Shown: one piece after another, positions 18,122-25,971 of the stretch
Numbering within the stretch: position 1 is the first letter of the stretch
How the letters are laid out: each line of letters starts with the position of its first letter
DNA from: CAINVV01 sp037140615
Lineage (GTDB): Bacteria; Bacteroidota; Bacteroidia; Bacteroidales; Prolixibacteraceae
Length of the DNA: 44,725 nt
Reading direction: 5' to 3'
Assembly: GCA_037140615.1 (NCBI GenBank)
Contig: JBAXED010000021.1
Location: 1 to 44,725 of the forward strand
Notes under the pieces: model-generated
The model's input: only the letters and a program-made list of their open reading frames with translations
What the model was told of the DNA's origin: nothing
The model's database searches: none
Translations under genes and position numbers: made by a program

Positions 18122-19537
18122 CTATTTTCCCCAATTATCAGTTCTGAAAGAAGGTACCGGCAATCCGGCGGTATTGTACAGATATCCATTTGTTACCGGG
18201 AAGTTTGAAAAAGCGTAACGAACTGCCACAGGAGCCTTAACCTTGGGTGACCAAACATTGGCCTGTTTGGTTTTGATCGCCAGTTTGGCCGGATAGAAAA
18301 CGCTGTCAGCTCCGGCAATTTCGAAACAATTGACATCTTTGCCATATGTACTTAAGCCCATGGCAACATTGTCGAATGTTAATATCGCAAGGGTATCCTT
18401 GACCACCATACCGGTATAAGCAGGCGATTTGTAATTGAATCCTTTAATTCCGTAGGTTTCGGCAAATGCCCAATATGCCAATCGTTTGGCCACAACAAAT
18501 TTTTCAGCCGGATGGATATTCTTCTCTTCACCAATGTCGATGGTACAAGCCATCCCCGAATTGGGAATCAGCGTTAGCGATTTCAGCTGTTCGTCACGCT
18601 GAAGGGCCGAATTGTTGGCTTTGCTGTTGTTGTACCAATAAGGTGCTATTTGCACAAAATAGAATGGGAACTCTCCCACCCCAAAATCTTTCCGCCAGTT
18701 GGCGACCATGGCAGCTTGCAAGGCAGCATAATCTTTGTAATTACCAATATTGGATTCGCCCTGGTACCAGATGGCGCCTTTGATGGCATAATTGACAAGC
18801 GGAGAAATCATCCCATTGTAAAGATTGGAAGCTCTTTGGTGTACGGCCGACTTCGGCTGGGTTGTGCGGGCATAAGCCTCAGTAAAAGGAAGAATTGTTT
18901 CATGGTTCATCCAGGCTTCGATGGCAGAGCCACCCCAACTAGAACAGATCACGCCTACAGGAACTTTGAGTTTTTGTTGAAGGATTCTGGCATACAAATA
19001 TCCAACGGCACTGAAGCCAGAAGATGTTTCAGCGTTAGCAACACTCCACTTACCGGTGCAAGTATCAACCGGTGTGGCACTTACTGCTCTGGTAACTTTG
19101 TAAAGACGGATGTTGTCATTTTCGGCATCCAATAGGAAATCATTGGCTCCAATAATTGGAGAATCTCCAAAACCAGCCATTGGCATCTCCATATTCGACT
19201 GACCTGAGCAAAGCCAAACCTCACCTAGCAAAATATTTTTGAGTACCACCTTCTCTTTTAGGGAAGAGATTGTAATGGAATATGGTCCGCCTGCCTCTTT
19301 TGTTTTAAATTTCACCAACCAGTTGCCTTTATCATTGGCGGTGGCACTAACCTGTCCTGTAACCCAGTCAGCCTTTACTGTAAGTTTTTCGCCCGATTTG
19401 GCAGTGCCCCAGATTTTGATTTCCGAATTGCGCTGCAGCACCATGTTGTCCCCTAAAACGCTGGCAACTTTAATCTGACTTTGCCCCAACAGACAGGCAA
19501 AAAGGAAAATGGAAAGAAAGAGAATTCTAGTTTTCAT
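18122..19537 (-). CDS. Secreted sialate O-acetylesterase-type SGNH esterase
   Basis: The ATG at 19537 gives 471 residues with a signal peptide (MKTRILFLSIFLFACLLGQSQ); an extension to 19570 is unsupported. The family signature VWLCSGQSNMEMPM carries the nucleophile Ser 114. GAIWYQGESN follows, and the Asp/His pair lies in DIGEEKNIHPAEK. Known members remove O-acetyl groups from sialic acid, xylan or other glycans. In this locus it probably deacetylates the polysaccharide so that the GH3 and GH29 enzymes can act; the actual acyl carrier is unknown. Confidence 0.9.
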   Translation of the reverse strand: MKTRILFLSIFLFACLLGQSQIKVASVLGDNMVLQRNSEIKIWGTAKSGEKLTVKADWVTGQVSATANDKGNWLVKFKTKEAGGPYSITISSLKEKVVLKNILLGEVWLCSGQSNMEMPMAGFGDSPIIGANDFLLDAENDNIRLYKVTRAVSATPVDTCTGKWSVANAETSSGFSAVGYLYARILQQKLKVPVGVICSSWGGSAIEAWMNHETILPFTEAYARTTQPKSAVHQRASNLYNGMISPLVNYAIKGAIWYQGESNIGNYKDYAALQAAMVANWRKDFGVGEFPFYFVQIAPYWYNNSKANNSALQRDEQLKSLTLIPNSGMACTIDIGEEKNIHPAEKFVVAKRLAYWAFAETYGIKGFNYKSPAYTGMVVKDTLAILTFDNVAMGLSTYGKDVNCFEIAGADSVFYPAKLAIKTKQANVWSPKVKAPVAVRYAFSNFPVTNGYLYNTAGLPVPSFRTDNWGK

Positions 19538-19737
19538 GAGTATTTGGTTAATTGTAAGTATTATGGTCAATTAAAGGTTCAAATTTACTTATCTAAACTT
19601 ATATTTTATCACAAAACAATTGTTTCTTTTGAGCTTTTCACAAAGTCGGACGGAGCAAAAATTTTGAAACAAATTCCATCCTTAATCTGTAAAAATAAAC
19701 TGTAATGGTCATTAATTTTCAACTAAAATAAGAATAT

Positions 19738-20277
19738 ATGTCAACAGAGAAAAAAGAAACCTGGCTAACCTACATGGCCATCACAACTGTGCTGATTGCA
19801 GTAGCGGCAACACTTTCGACTTTCAAAGGCGGTGGTTTTAGCACCCGAAGCCTTCTCAACCAGACCAAAGCGAGTGATCAGTGGGCTTTCTACCAGAGTA
19901 AAAGCATCAAAAGCTACATCTACGATCTGCGTAAGGAAAATCTGGACATCCAGATTGAGTCGCTGGAGAAACAGAAGGGCAATGAAGCATTGGTAAAGAA
20001 GTATCGCGACCTTTCAATTGATTATGAACTCAAGGTGAAGAAATACGAGCAGGAGAAAGAAGCCATCAGCAAGGTGGCTACCGGTTTTGAAATTTTAAGA
20101 GACGAGAGCAAGACTCATTCCGACAAATTTGGTATTGCGGTTATCTTTCTGCAGATTTCCATTTTGCTATCCTCCATTGCAACACTGTCTAAAAAGAGAT
20201 TTGTCTGGATTTGTGGATTGGTATTTGGGGCCATTGGAATCGTCTTTTTCCTGGATGGGTTCTTTTTGTTCCTATAA
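19738..20277 (+). CDS. DUF4337-family membrane protein
   Basis: The 179-residue protein has one N-terminal membrane segment (about 11-28, TYMAITTVLIAVAATLS), then the conserved KASDQWAFYQSKSIKSYIYDL, a coiled-coil stretch (about 70-115, rich in E/K), and two C-terminal membrane segments (about 131-148 and 155-178). This matches the DUF4337 family in order and length. The function is unknown. It stands alone between the divergent esterase and HipBA. Confidence 0.8.
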   Translation: MSTEKKETWLTYMAITTVLIAVAATLSTFKGGGFSTRSLLNQTKASDQWAFYQSKSIKSYIYDLRKENLDIQIESLEKQKGNEALVKKYRDLSIDYELKVKKYEQEKEAISKVATGFEILRDESKTHSDKFGIAVIFLQISILLSSIATLSKKRFVWICGLVFGAIGIVFFLDGFFLFL

Positions 20278-20347
20278 AACACAAAGAAAAAATAAGGTCG
20301 ACCTGGCAAAGAAATTGAATACCCCTCAAGCTTTGCAAAAGACAGAA

Positions 20348-20465
20348 TTTAATGAATGACATATAATTCACTAAGTTCATTTTTACCCATTAATGAATGA
20401 TATGTCAGTCTTATTTTGTTATTCTAAATATATTGCTATATTTGCATGACAAATCATTCACTAAT
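20348..20465 (+). promoter_or_regulatory. hipBA promoter bracketed by three operator-like repeats
   Basis: A -33 TTTG (20415-20418) and an exact -7 TATATTTG (20437-20444) are 18 bp apart. Three related sites surround them: TTTAATGAATGACATAT (20348-20364), ATTAATGAATGATATGTCA (20389-20407) and the inverted TGACAAATCATTCACTAAT (20447-20465). Sites two and three match at 17 of 19 positions when one is reverse-complemented. This is the layout expected for cooperative HipB autorepression. Confidence 0.65.
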
Positions 20466-20482
20466 ATACATTTTAGACAACT

Positions 20483-20830
20483 ATGACTGATATCTCATAC
20501 ACAAACTGGGTCTCAATGAGTGATAAAGCCTTAGCCGAGCATATCGGTGCTTTTGTCAGGCACAATCGTCTGATGCAAAACAAACCACAGAATATCTTGG
20601 CACAAGATGCTGGCATCAGTCGTTCGACTCTGAGTTTGCTAGAAAGGGGCGAAGCAGTAACATTGGCAACCTTAATACAGGTGTTGAGAGTATTAGACCT
20701 GTTGCAGGTGATGAATGCCTTTGCAATACAGGAGACTATTAGTCCATTGGCCATGGCGAAAATGGAGCAAGAGAAAAGACAAAGAGCAAGCGGTAAAAAG
20801 ACAAACGAAACAAGGGAGAGCAATTGGTAA
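20483..20830 (+). CDS. hipB: HipB-like XRE antitoxin/repressor
   Basis: The 115-residue protein has a helix-turn-helix of the XRE class at about 20-75 (LAEHIGAFVRHNRLMQNKPQ, LAQDAGISRSTLSLLERGEA, LATLIQVLRVLDLL) and a basic C-terminal tail. The HipA-like kinase follows 92 bp downstream. HipB proteins neutralise HipA and repress the operon; the three AATGAATGA-type repeats upstream are its probable sites. Between the two genes a 21-codon open frame is visible but unsupported. Confidence 0.88.
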   Translation: MTDISYTNWVSMSDKALAEHIGAFVRHNRLMQNKPQNILAQDAGISRSTLSLLERGEAVTLATLIQVLRVLDLLQVMNAFAIQETISPLAMAKMEQEKRQRASGKKTNETRESNW

Positions 20831-20922
20831 TATGAAATGGACGTGAGAAAATTCTTCGCACACAAGAGAATGATTAATGTGGAAAATCCATATAGCCACT
20901 AAAAAACAAAAATAGTAAACAG

Positions 20923-22224
20923 ATGAATACAGCCTATGTAAAAATATGGGGAGAACTAGTAGGTGCAGTGGCTTGGAATGATTCAACCGGAATAGCCACA
21001 TTTGAATACAGTCCTAAATTCAAAAATATGGGTTGGGATATTGCACCATTGCAAATGCCTCTTAGATCAACTCAAAGCAGTTTTAGCTTCCCAGCTTTAC
21101 GAAGGAAAGCCGATTCTTTATTAGATACCTTTAAAGGACTTCCCGGATTACTGGCAGATGCACTTCCTGATAGATATGGCAATGAATTAATCAACCTATG
21201 GCTTGCACAGCAAGGTCGCCCTCTGGATAGCATGAACCCAGTAGAAATGCTCTGTTTTATTGGCACCAGAGGCATGGGAGCATTGGAATTTGAACCTGTA
21301 ACCATAAAAGAAGGCCAAAGAACATTTTCAATCGAAGTAAAAAGCCTGGTAGATATTGCCCGAAAAATGTTGTCAAAAAAGGAAGCCTTCAGTACCAATC
21401 TTCAGGACGATGAAAAAAAGTCCCTATTGGAAATTTTGAGAATAGGTACTTCAGCTGGAGGAGCAAGGCCAAAAGCCGTAATTGCATTTAACGAAAAAAC
21501 AGGAAAGGTAAAATCCGGTCAAACCAATGCCCCCAAAGGATTTGAACACTGGTTGATCAAACTAGATGGAGTTAGCGATGTACAATTAGGTTCCAGTCAT
21601 GGCTATGGGCGAGTAGAAATGGCTTATTACAATATGGCAATAGATTGTGGAATTGAGATGATGCCATCTAGGTTGTTAGAAGAAAACGGCAGAGCCCACT
21701 TTATGACCAAAAGATTTGATCGAGAAGACGGCTCAACCAAACATCATATGCAAACATTTTGTGCTTTAAAACATTTTGATTATAACTCAGTAACCAGTTT
21801 CAGTTACGAACAACTTTTTCAAGCCATGCGCGAACTAAAATTACCTTATTCTTCGGCAGAGCAAATGTTCAGGAGAATGGTATTTAATGTGTTGGCTCGC
21901 AATTGTGACGATCACACCAAGAACTTTTCGTTTAGACTAAAAAAAGGAGGCAAATGGGAGTTAGCTCCCGCATATGATTTGTGCCATGCCTACCAACCTA
22001 ATCACAAATGGGTTAGCCAGCATGCGCTCAGCATTAATGGGAAAAGAACAGACATCATCAAAGAGGACCTGCTTATCATTGGCAAATCAATACAGAACAA
22101 AAAGGCGGAGGCAATGATAGCGGAAATAAATAATACAATAAGGCAATGGGAAGATTATGCTAACAATGTTAAAGTGTCTGTCAATCTGCGTGATGCAATT
22201 TCTAAAACATTGATTCATTTTTAA
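20923..22224 (+). CDS. hipA: HipA-like serine/threonine kinase toxin
   Basis: The 433 residues cover the HipA N-terminal subdomain (KIWGELVGAVAWND, LPDRYGNELINLWL), a glycine-rich loop with TSAGGARPKAVIAF (176-189), and the HipA_C kinase core. Catalytic elements are KRFDREDG (263-270), NCDDHTKNFSF (327-337; catalytic Asp 329 and Asn 334) and LAPAYDLC with the metal-binding Asp 352. E. coli HipA phosphorylates glutamyl-tRNA synthetase; targets of Bacteroidota homologues are not known to me. All key residues are intact, so it should be active. Confidence 0.92.
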   Translation: MNTAYVKIWGELVGAVAWNDSTGIATFEYSPKFKNMGWDIAPLQMPLRSTQSSFSFPALRRKADSLLDTFKGLPGLLADALPDRYGNELINLWLAQQGRPLDSMNPVEMLCFIGTRGMGALEFEPVTIKEGQRTFSIEVKSLVDIARKMLSKKEAFSTNLQDDEKKSLLEILRIGTSAGGARPKAVIAFNEKTGKVKSGQTNAPKGFEHWLIKLDGVSDVQLGSSHGYGRVEMAYYNMAIDCGIEMMPSRLLEENGRAHFMTKRFDREDGSTKHHMQTFCALKHFDYNSVTSFSYEQLFQAMRELKLPYSSAEQMFRRMVFNVLARNCDDHTKNFSFRLKKGGKWELAPAYDLCHAYQPNHKWVSQHALSINGKRTDIIKEDLLIIGKSIQNKKAEAMIAEINNTIRQWEDYANNVKVSVNLRDAISKTLIHF

Positions 22225-22490
22225 GAATGTTATACATTGGTAAAGAAATAGAAATACTATCCAGAAGATCGGTATTTGGGTAACAAATAACCGAAATTAA
22301 AATATTGTCTATTGTAGGTGGTCACTTTCACCGTTTTTTCCAGATGAAGTCCATAATTCTTGATATGCGAACTTGATTTAGGCATGTCAATTAAGGACGA
22401 AGCACAATCATAATAACCATTAAATGGGATAGATAACTATTTTAAATGGGAAATAATTACAAATAGTGTCTTTCATGTCAAAATATAAAT

Positions 22491-22512
22491 TTTGTACTAC
22501 CATTTGTACTAC
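22491..22512. repeat. Direct repeat TTTGTACTAC x2 near the tRNA 3' end
   Basis: Two exact copies of TTTGTACTAC (22491-22500 and 22503-22512) have a 12-bp period and lie about 55 bp beyond the 3' end of tRNA-Pro. Short direct repeats beside a tRNA 3' end can be integrase arm sites or a remnant attachment region, but no integrase gene lies in the window. Confidence 0.4.
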
Positions 22513-22513
22513 A

Positions 22514-22552
22514 ATAAAAAAGACCGATGTAAATGCTTGATTTACAGCGGTC
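22514..22552 (-). terminator. Rho-independent terminator of tRNA-Pro
   Basis: Read on the minus strand, GACCG-CT-GTAAAT-CAAGC-ATTTAC-AT-CGGTC forms a stem of 5 and 6 bp split by a 2x2 internal loop (22552-22522). It is followed directly by TTTTTTATTG. It begins 15 nt after the tRNA 3' end. Confidence 0.75.
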
Positions 22553-22566
22553 AATTCTGAATCTAG

Positions 22567-22640
22567 TCGGGGTGACAGGATTTGAACCTGCGGCCTCGTC
22601 GTCCCGAACGACGCGCGCTACCAAGCTGCGCTACACCCCG
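22567..22640 (-). tRNA. tRNA-Pro (anticodon CGG)
   Basis: The minus strand folds as a 74-nt tRNA: acceptor CACCCCG/CGGGGTG read as pairs 22640-22634 with 22574-22568, discriminator A at 22567, D-arm GCGC...GCGC, anticodon stem GTCGT/ACGAC with loop TTCGGGA (anticodon CGG) and T-arm GGTTCAAATCC. CCA is not encoded. It decodes CCG proline codons. Confidence 0.95.
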
Positions 22641-22714
22641 ATTAAAGCAAAAGCAAATGTACAATCTTTTGGAAAAAAGTTTCAATTAAATAAAAAAAAG
22701 AAAACTATCAGAAG

Positions 22715-22739
22715 TTCACGTGAATTATATTTATATTTG
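22715..22739 (+). promoter_or_regulatory. Promoter and palindrome for the antitoxin/PIN pair
   Basis: An exact -7 TATATTTG (22732-22739) lies only 12 bp before the antitoxin ATG at 22752, so the transcript is likely to be leaderless or nearly so. A perfect palindrome TTCACGTGAA (22715-22724) sits between the -7 and the expected -33 position, where no TTTG is visible. It is a candidate autoregulatory operator. Confidence 0.55.
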
Positions 22740-22751
22740 ACGTAAAATATT

Positions 22752-23003
22752 ATGGAAACAAAATTAACCCTTCACTTCGATCAGGAAGTAATTGAGAAAG
22801 CCAAAGAATTTGCTGCAGCCAATAACACAAGCTTGTCGCGGTTAACGGAATTTCTATACCGTCAAATTACCTCTGGCAATTACAAAACCATCGAGGATTT
22901 TCCGGTTTCAGAATGGGTAAATCAGGTTGCCGAAGGAGAAGCCGTCTACAAAAGACGATCCAGAAAAAGCCTCAAAGACGAGTATTTTAATCAGGCCAGA
23001 TGA
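22752..23003 (+). CDS. DUF6364-like antitoxin
   Basis: The 83-residue protein starts METKLTLHFDQEVIEKAKEFAAANNTSLSRLTEFLYRQI, the ribbon-helix-helix pattern of small antitoxins of the DUF6364 type that accompany PIN toxins. The C-terminal half (ISEWVNQVAEGE-like and RRSRKSLKDEYFNQAR) is basic and probably wraps the toxin. Its stop overlaps the PIN start by 4 bp (ATGA), so the two are translationally coupled. Confidence 0.83.
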   Translation: METKLTLHFDQEVIEKAKEFAAANNTSLSRLTEFLYRQITSGNYKTIEDFPVSEWVNQVAEGEAVYKRRSRKSLKDEYFNQAR

Positions 23004-23422
23004 AACTTTTTCTTGATGCAAATATCATCGTGGCAACCTTAAACAAGGAATACCCTTTGTTTACCTGGGCCTCTCGCTTATTGAGCCTTCAGGGAAAACA
23101 AAACATTGAGCTATTTACCTCTCCTCTTTGCCTGGCCATTGCCTTTTATTTTTCAAGCAAGAAAAGTGGTGAAAAAATGGCCAAAGAAAAAATCGGATTG
23201 CTCCTTCAGCATATTGGGGTAACTTCCATGGATGAAAACACTACTGCACAAGCCATTAAAAACAGACTGGCTCATGACTTTGAGGATGGCATGGAGTATT
23301 ACTCAGCTATTCAGCACAATTGTACTTTTATCATCACTGAAAATCAAAAAGACTTCTTCTTCAGCGATATTGAAGTAATTGGATGTGAGGAGTTCCTCCT
23401 GCAATTGACAAAAAGCAAATAA
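23000..23422 (+). CDS. PIN-domain toxin (VapC-like ribonuclease)
   Basis: The 140 residues fit a PIN domain: MKLFLDANIIV with Asp 6, then DFEDGMEYYSA with Asp 96, and ITENQKDF with Asp 118. These acidic residues bind the metal in VapC-type RNases, which cut tRNA or rRNA. The usual T-R/N-x-x-DF motif reads T-E-N-Q-K-D-F here, within normal variation. It overlaps its antitoxin by 4 bp and converges with the bactofilin gene. Confidence 0.87.
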   Translation: MKLFLDANIIVATLNKEYPLFTWASRLLSLQGKQNIELFTSPLCLAIAFYFSSKKSGEKMAKEKIGLLLQHIGVTSMDENTTAQAIKNRLAHDFEDGMEYYSAIQHNCTFIITENQKDFFFSDIEVIGCEEFLLQLTKSK

Positions 23423-23438
23423 AAATAACCGATCTTAC

Positions 23439-23993
23439 TTATTTATAATCCGGGACAGCAGGTTTTTCAGTTTCTACGGGTAGTGCCCCGAGTCCGTTTT
23501 TCCCGGCAGGTGAAGCCTTGGTATAGGAATAAACATTTTTGATGAAAAGTTCCCTGATTTTGTCCAAAGTTGAATCAGTCGAAAGCTTCGTAACCGCATC
23601 GATATTCTGTAACAAATCCCTGATTGAATGGAAGATTTCGTTGTTTGGTACTTGGATAACACAATTCAAATCACAACTATCCTCGTTCTGAAACAACTTA
23701 GTATAAACCTTTCCGGTAATTTTAGCATTACCGTTGCACTCAATTTTCCCGGTACAAAAAATATTACCTTCGAAAGTGCCACTTATGATCAGTTCTGAAC
23801 AGATGATATCTCCATGAACAGTAGAGTTAACATCTATGATAACCTTTTGAGTAGATAAAAGGGTCCCGTAAAAATTACTTTCGATTTTGAACGATTTCTT
23901 GGTTTTGATAAATCCTTCAAGTATACTTTCTTCAGGAATCAGAATAGGAATTCCCTCGTCTCTTTTTGGTGTGAAACCATTGCCTTGTGCCAT
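23439..23993 (-). CDS. Bactofilin-like polymer-forming cytoskeletal protein
   Basis: The 184 residues contain a DUF583/bactofilin beta-helix core (about 25-110): ESNFYGTLLSTQKVIIDVNSTVHGD, then ICSELIISGTFEGNIFCTGKIECNGNAKITGKVYT, with the regular hydrophobic-glycine spacing of the family. Flanking ends are polar. Bactofilins self-assemble into filaments that organise cell-shape or envelope functions. This one stands alone, so its partner is not evident. A CCxxC-type site is absent; the Cys in DSCDLNC are isolated. Confidence 0.86.
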   Translation of the reverse strand: MAQGNGFTPKRDEGIPILIPEESILEGFIKTKKSFKIESNFYGTLLSTQKVIIDVNSTVHGDIICSELIISGTFEGNIFCTGKIECNGNAKITGKVYTKLFQNEDSCDLNCVIQVPNNEIFHSIRDLLQNIDAVTKLSTDSTLDKIRELFIKNVYSYTKASPAGKNGLGALPVETEKPAVPDYK

Positions 23994-24238
23994 AACGTAT
24001 TAATTTTTAGATTTATTAGATTAGAAAATTAGAATCAAGAGCACAAAATTTTTATTCGTGCGGAATAAATTATCATTGCGAATCACCATTTCTAATTAGA
24101 TAGCCTCTTATAATAAACTAACAAAAATTTTATCAATCTTACAGAAGAACAACTCTTTAGAAAAAGTGACATTAAAGATAGTAAACTATTTTCACTAATT
24201 GGTAAAATATTTCAAAAATAATTGCACTTGTCCAACCA

Positions 24239-25078
24239 TCAGTTTTTTAGCTTGTCAGAGTTGACAGAATCAGGTCTCGGGGTAAAGTAAAATAAGAAGA
24301 TAAGGCCCAGGCTAAGTAGCAGAAGATTAATCACAAAATTTTGCGTTTTACCGGCCTGCATCCATCCTATTTGCTCAAATATTTCATGGTAATAAACTGC
24401 TAAAAATACCATTCCGTTGTGGAGAGCATGTGTAAAAATAGCTGCCAGCAATGAACCGGTCCGAAGTCTTACGAAACCAAGCAATAGTCCCAAAAGAAAT
24501 GTCGGAAGCAGCTGCCAGGGATTCAAATGAAATAGCGCAAATAGAAGTGCAGAGAAAAAGATGGCCAAAAAAGAGGGATAAATACGTTGAAATCCGGAAA
24601 AAATAACTCCCCTGAATATCAATTCTTCGACTATTGGAGCCAATATCACCACCCTTAAAATGCCGCCCCAAATTCCCTGGTCTGATTCAAAAAGTCGGGC
24701 AAAAAGCTCCAAAAACCATCCGGGAGGGGGCAATATCTTGTCGACACGGAGTGAAATTGCATTCATGAAAAATTGAAGTGAAAGCAGCGAAACAAACAAG
24801 GCCGGGACAGTCAGCCACCGAAAAGATTTCATCGGATAGATCTCCTGCAAGGGTAATCCGGAGAAACGTGTTCCCAAAAAGAGAATGACAAAAGTAGTTC
24901 CAAAGAAGACCGGCAATTTAAGCAAAGGCTCACGCAGCCAATCAGTTCCATACTGATAATCATACAATGCCAGAGGGAAATCGATGAGCGTTTGCAAAAA
25001 GGTGTAGAGGACGATCAGATTTACCGCCTGCCAAAAAGTAGGATAATATCTTATCTTATTCGTTGTCACTTGAATCAT
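24239..25078 (-). CDS. CPBP-family intramembrane protease
   Basis: The ATG at 25078 gives 279 residues; an upstream TTG adds five. Eight or so hydrophobic segments are visible. CPBP/Abi motifs are EELIFRGVIF (the EExxxR motif) and FALFHLNPWQ with a conserved His, followed by LRTGSLLAAIFTHALHNG with a further His. Members are membrane-embedded glutamic-type proteases related to Rce1 or to bacteriocin immunity proteins. It is divergent from the ribosomal protein operon, and no neighbour hints at a substrate. Confidence 0.9.
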   Translation of the reverse strand: MIQVTTNKIRYYPTFWQAVNLIVLYTFLQTLIDFPLALYDYQYGTDWLREPLLKLPVFFGTTFVILFLGTRFSGLPLQEIYPMKSFRWLTVPALFVSLLSLQFFMNAISLRVDKILPPPGWFLELFARLFESDQGIWGGILRVVILAPIVEELIFRGVIFSGFQRIYPSFLAIFFSALLFALFHLNPWQLLPTFLLGLLLGFVRLRTGSLLAAIFTHALHNGMVFLAVYYHEIFEQIGWMQAGKTQNFVINLLLLSLGLIFLFYFTPRPDSVNSDKLKN

Positions 25079-25155
25079 TTGAAATCCATCCAAATGTAAT
25101 TAAAAAGTGAAATAATCAGGAGGCAAAAAAACTTGGAATAAAATGTTTGCCATTG

Positions 25156-25188
25156 TTTGATTATTAAAACAAAAAGTCGTTACTTTGC
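25156..25188 (+). promoter_or_regulatory. Promoter of the rpmB operon
   Basis: A TTTG (25156-25159) is followed after 21 bp by TACTTTGC (25181-25188), a close relative of the TAnnTTTG -7 element with one fewer spacer base. It lies 44 bp before the rpmB start. Confidence 0.5.
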
Positions 25189-25232
25189 ACACTGTTTAAA
25201 AAAAGTGGGACAGAAGTTAAAAAATACACACA

Positions 25233-25475
25233 ATGTCTAGAGTTTGTCAGATTACAGGTAAAAAAGTGATGGTTGGGAACAACGTTTCCCACTCAAAGCG
25301 GAGAACCAAAAGGAAATTCATGGTGAACATATTCACCAAAAGGTTTTATCTTCCGGAAGAGGACCGTTGGATCAAACTGAATGTATCAGCCGCCGGGTTG
25401 AGAACGATTAATAAAAACGGCCTGAATGTCACCTTGAAAGAGGCGAAAGCAAAAGGCTTCATCGAAAATTTTTAA
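25233..25475 (+). CDS. rpmB: 50S ribosomal protein bL28
   Basis: The 80-residue protein begins MSRVCQITGKKVMVGNNVSHSKRRTKR, the canonical bL28 start, and continues with FYLPEEDRWIKLNVSAAGLRTINKNG. It is the first gene of rpmB-rpmG-DUF4295-ftsY, a common Bacteroidota order; rpmG follows after 13 bp. bL28 binds 23S rRNA near the exit-site side of the large subunit. Confidence 0.97.
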   Translation: MSRVCQITGKKVMVGNNVSHSKRRTKRKFMVNIFTKRFYLPEEDRWIKLNVSAAGLRTINKNGLNVTLKEAKAKGFIENF

Positions 25476-25488
25476 TAAGTACTGAACA

Positions 25489-25671
25489 ATGGCTAAGAAA
25501 ACTGGCAGACAGCAGATTATCATGGAATGTACCGAGCACAAAGCAAGCGGTCTTCCTGGTACTTCCAGATATGTAACAAAGAAGAACCGGAAAAATACTC
25601 CGGAACGTCTCGAACTGAAAAAATACAATCCAATTTTGAAGCGTGTCACCGTACACCGCGAAATAAAATAA
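25489..25671 (+). CDS. rpmG: 50S ribosomal protein bL33
   Basis: The 60-residue product is MAKKTGRQQIIMECTEHKAS..., ending KYNPILKRVTVHREIK, a typical bL33. Only one Cys is present (MECTEH), so this is the zinc-free C-minus form. Its stop is 7 bp before the next small gene. Confidence 0.96.
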   Translation: MAKKTGRQQIIMECTEHKASGLPGTSRYVTKKNRKNTPERLELKKYNPILKRVTVHREIK

Positions 25672-25678
25672 TTGAGCT

Positions 25679-25834
25679 ATGGCAAAGAAAGTAGTTGCAT
25701 CACTTCAGAAAGGTGCCGGAAAAGCATATTCCAAGGTTATCAAAATGGTTAAATCGGAAAAATCCGGTGCGTATACATTTGTTGAGGAGATCGTTCCCAA
25801 CGAAATGGTAAAAGAATATTTTGCCAAAAAGTAA
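25679..25834 (+). CDS. DUF4295 small protein (Bacteroidota ribosome-associated)
   Basis: A 51-residue basic ORF reads MAKKVVASLQKGAGKAYSKV and ends PNEMVKEYFAKK. It matches DUF4295, a family restricted to Bacteroidota and usually located after rpmG. I recall that ribosome structures from this phylum revealed an extra large-subunit protein named bL38 and believe DUF4295 is that protein, but I am not certain. Its place 7 bp after rpmG supports co-expression with ribosomal proteins. It is easily missed because of its length. Confidence 0.85.
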   Translation: MAKKVVASLQKGAGKAYSKVIKMVKSEKSGAYTFVEEIVPNEMVKEYFAKK

Positions 25835-25971
25835 TTGATACTTAAAAATATTTAAAGTGAGCTTTCGTCAGTCTGATGAGAGCTTTCTTTTTTTATCACT
25901 TCAAATCAAATCAACTTCTTTCCATTGTAACTTTGTTCCTATCTTTAACCCAACCCTCAATAATTCCAAAA

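Larger units (their letters stand above)
22225..22566. other. Spacer between hipA and tRNA-Pro
   Basis: This 342-bp AT-rich spacer has no convincing gene. Its right end carries the TTTGTACTAC direct repeat and the tRNA terminator listed separately. The left 250 bp (22225-22480) show nothing I can name. Confidence 0.5.

Noticed and set aside
20836..20901. 21-codon ORF between hipB and hipA (MDVRKFFAHKRMINVENPYSH)
   Set aside because: No ribosome-binding or conservation evidence from sequence alone; too short to call.
22533..22745. Plus-strand 70-codon open frame containing GVTGFEPAASSSRTTRATKLRYTP
   Set aside because: It is the antisense translation of tRNA-Pro, a well-known false protein in genome annotation.
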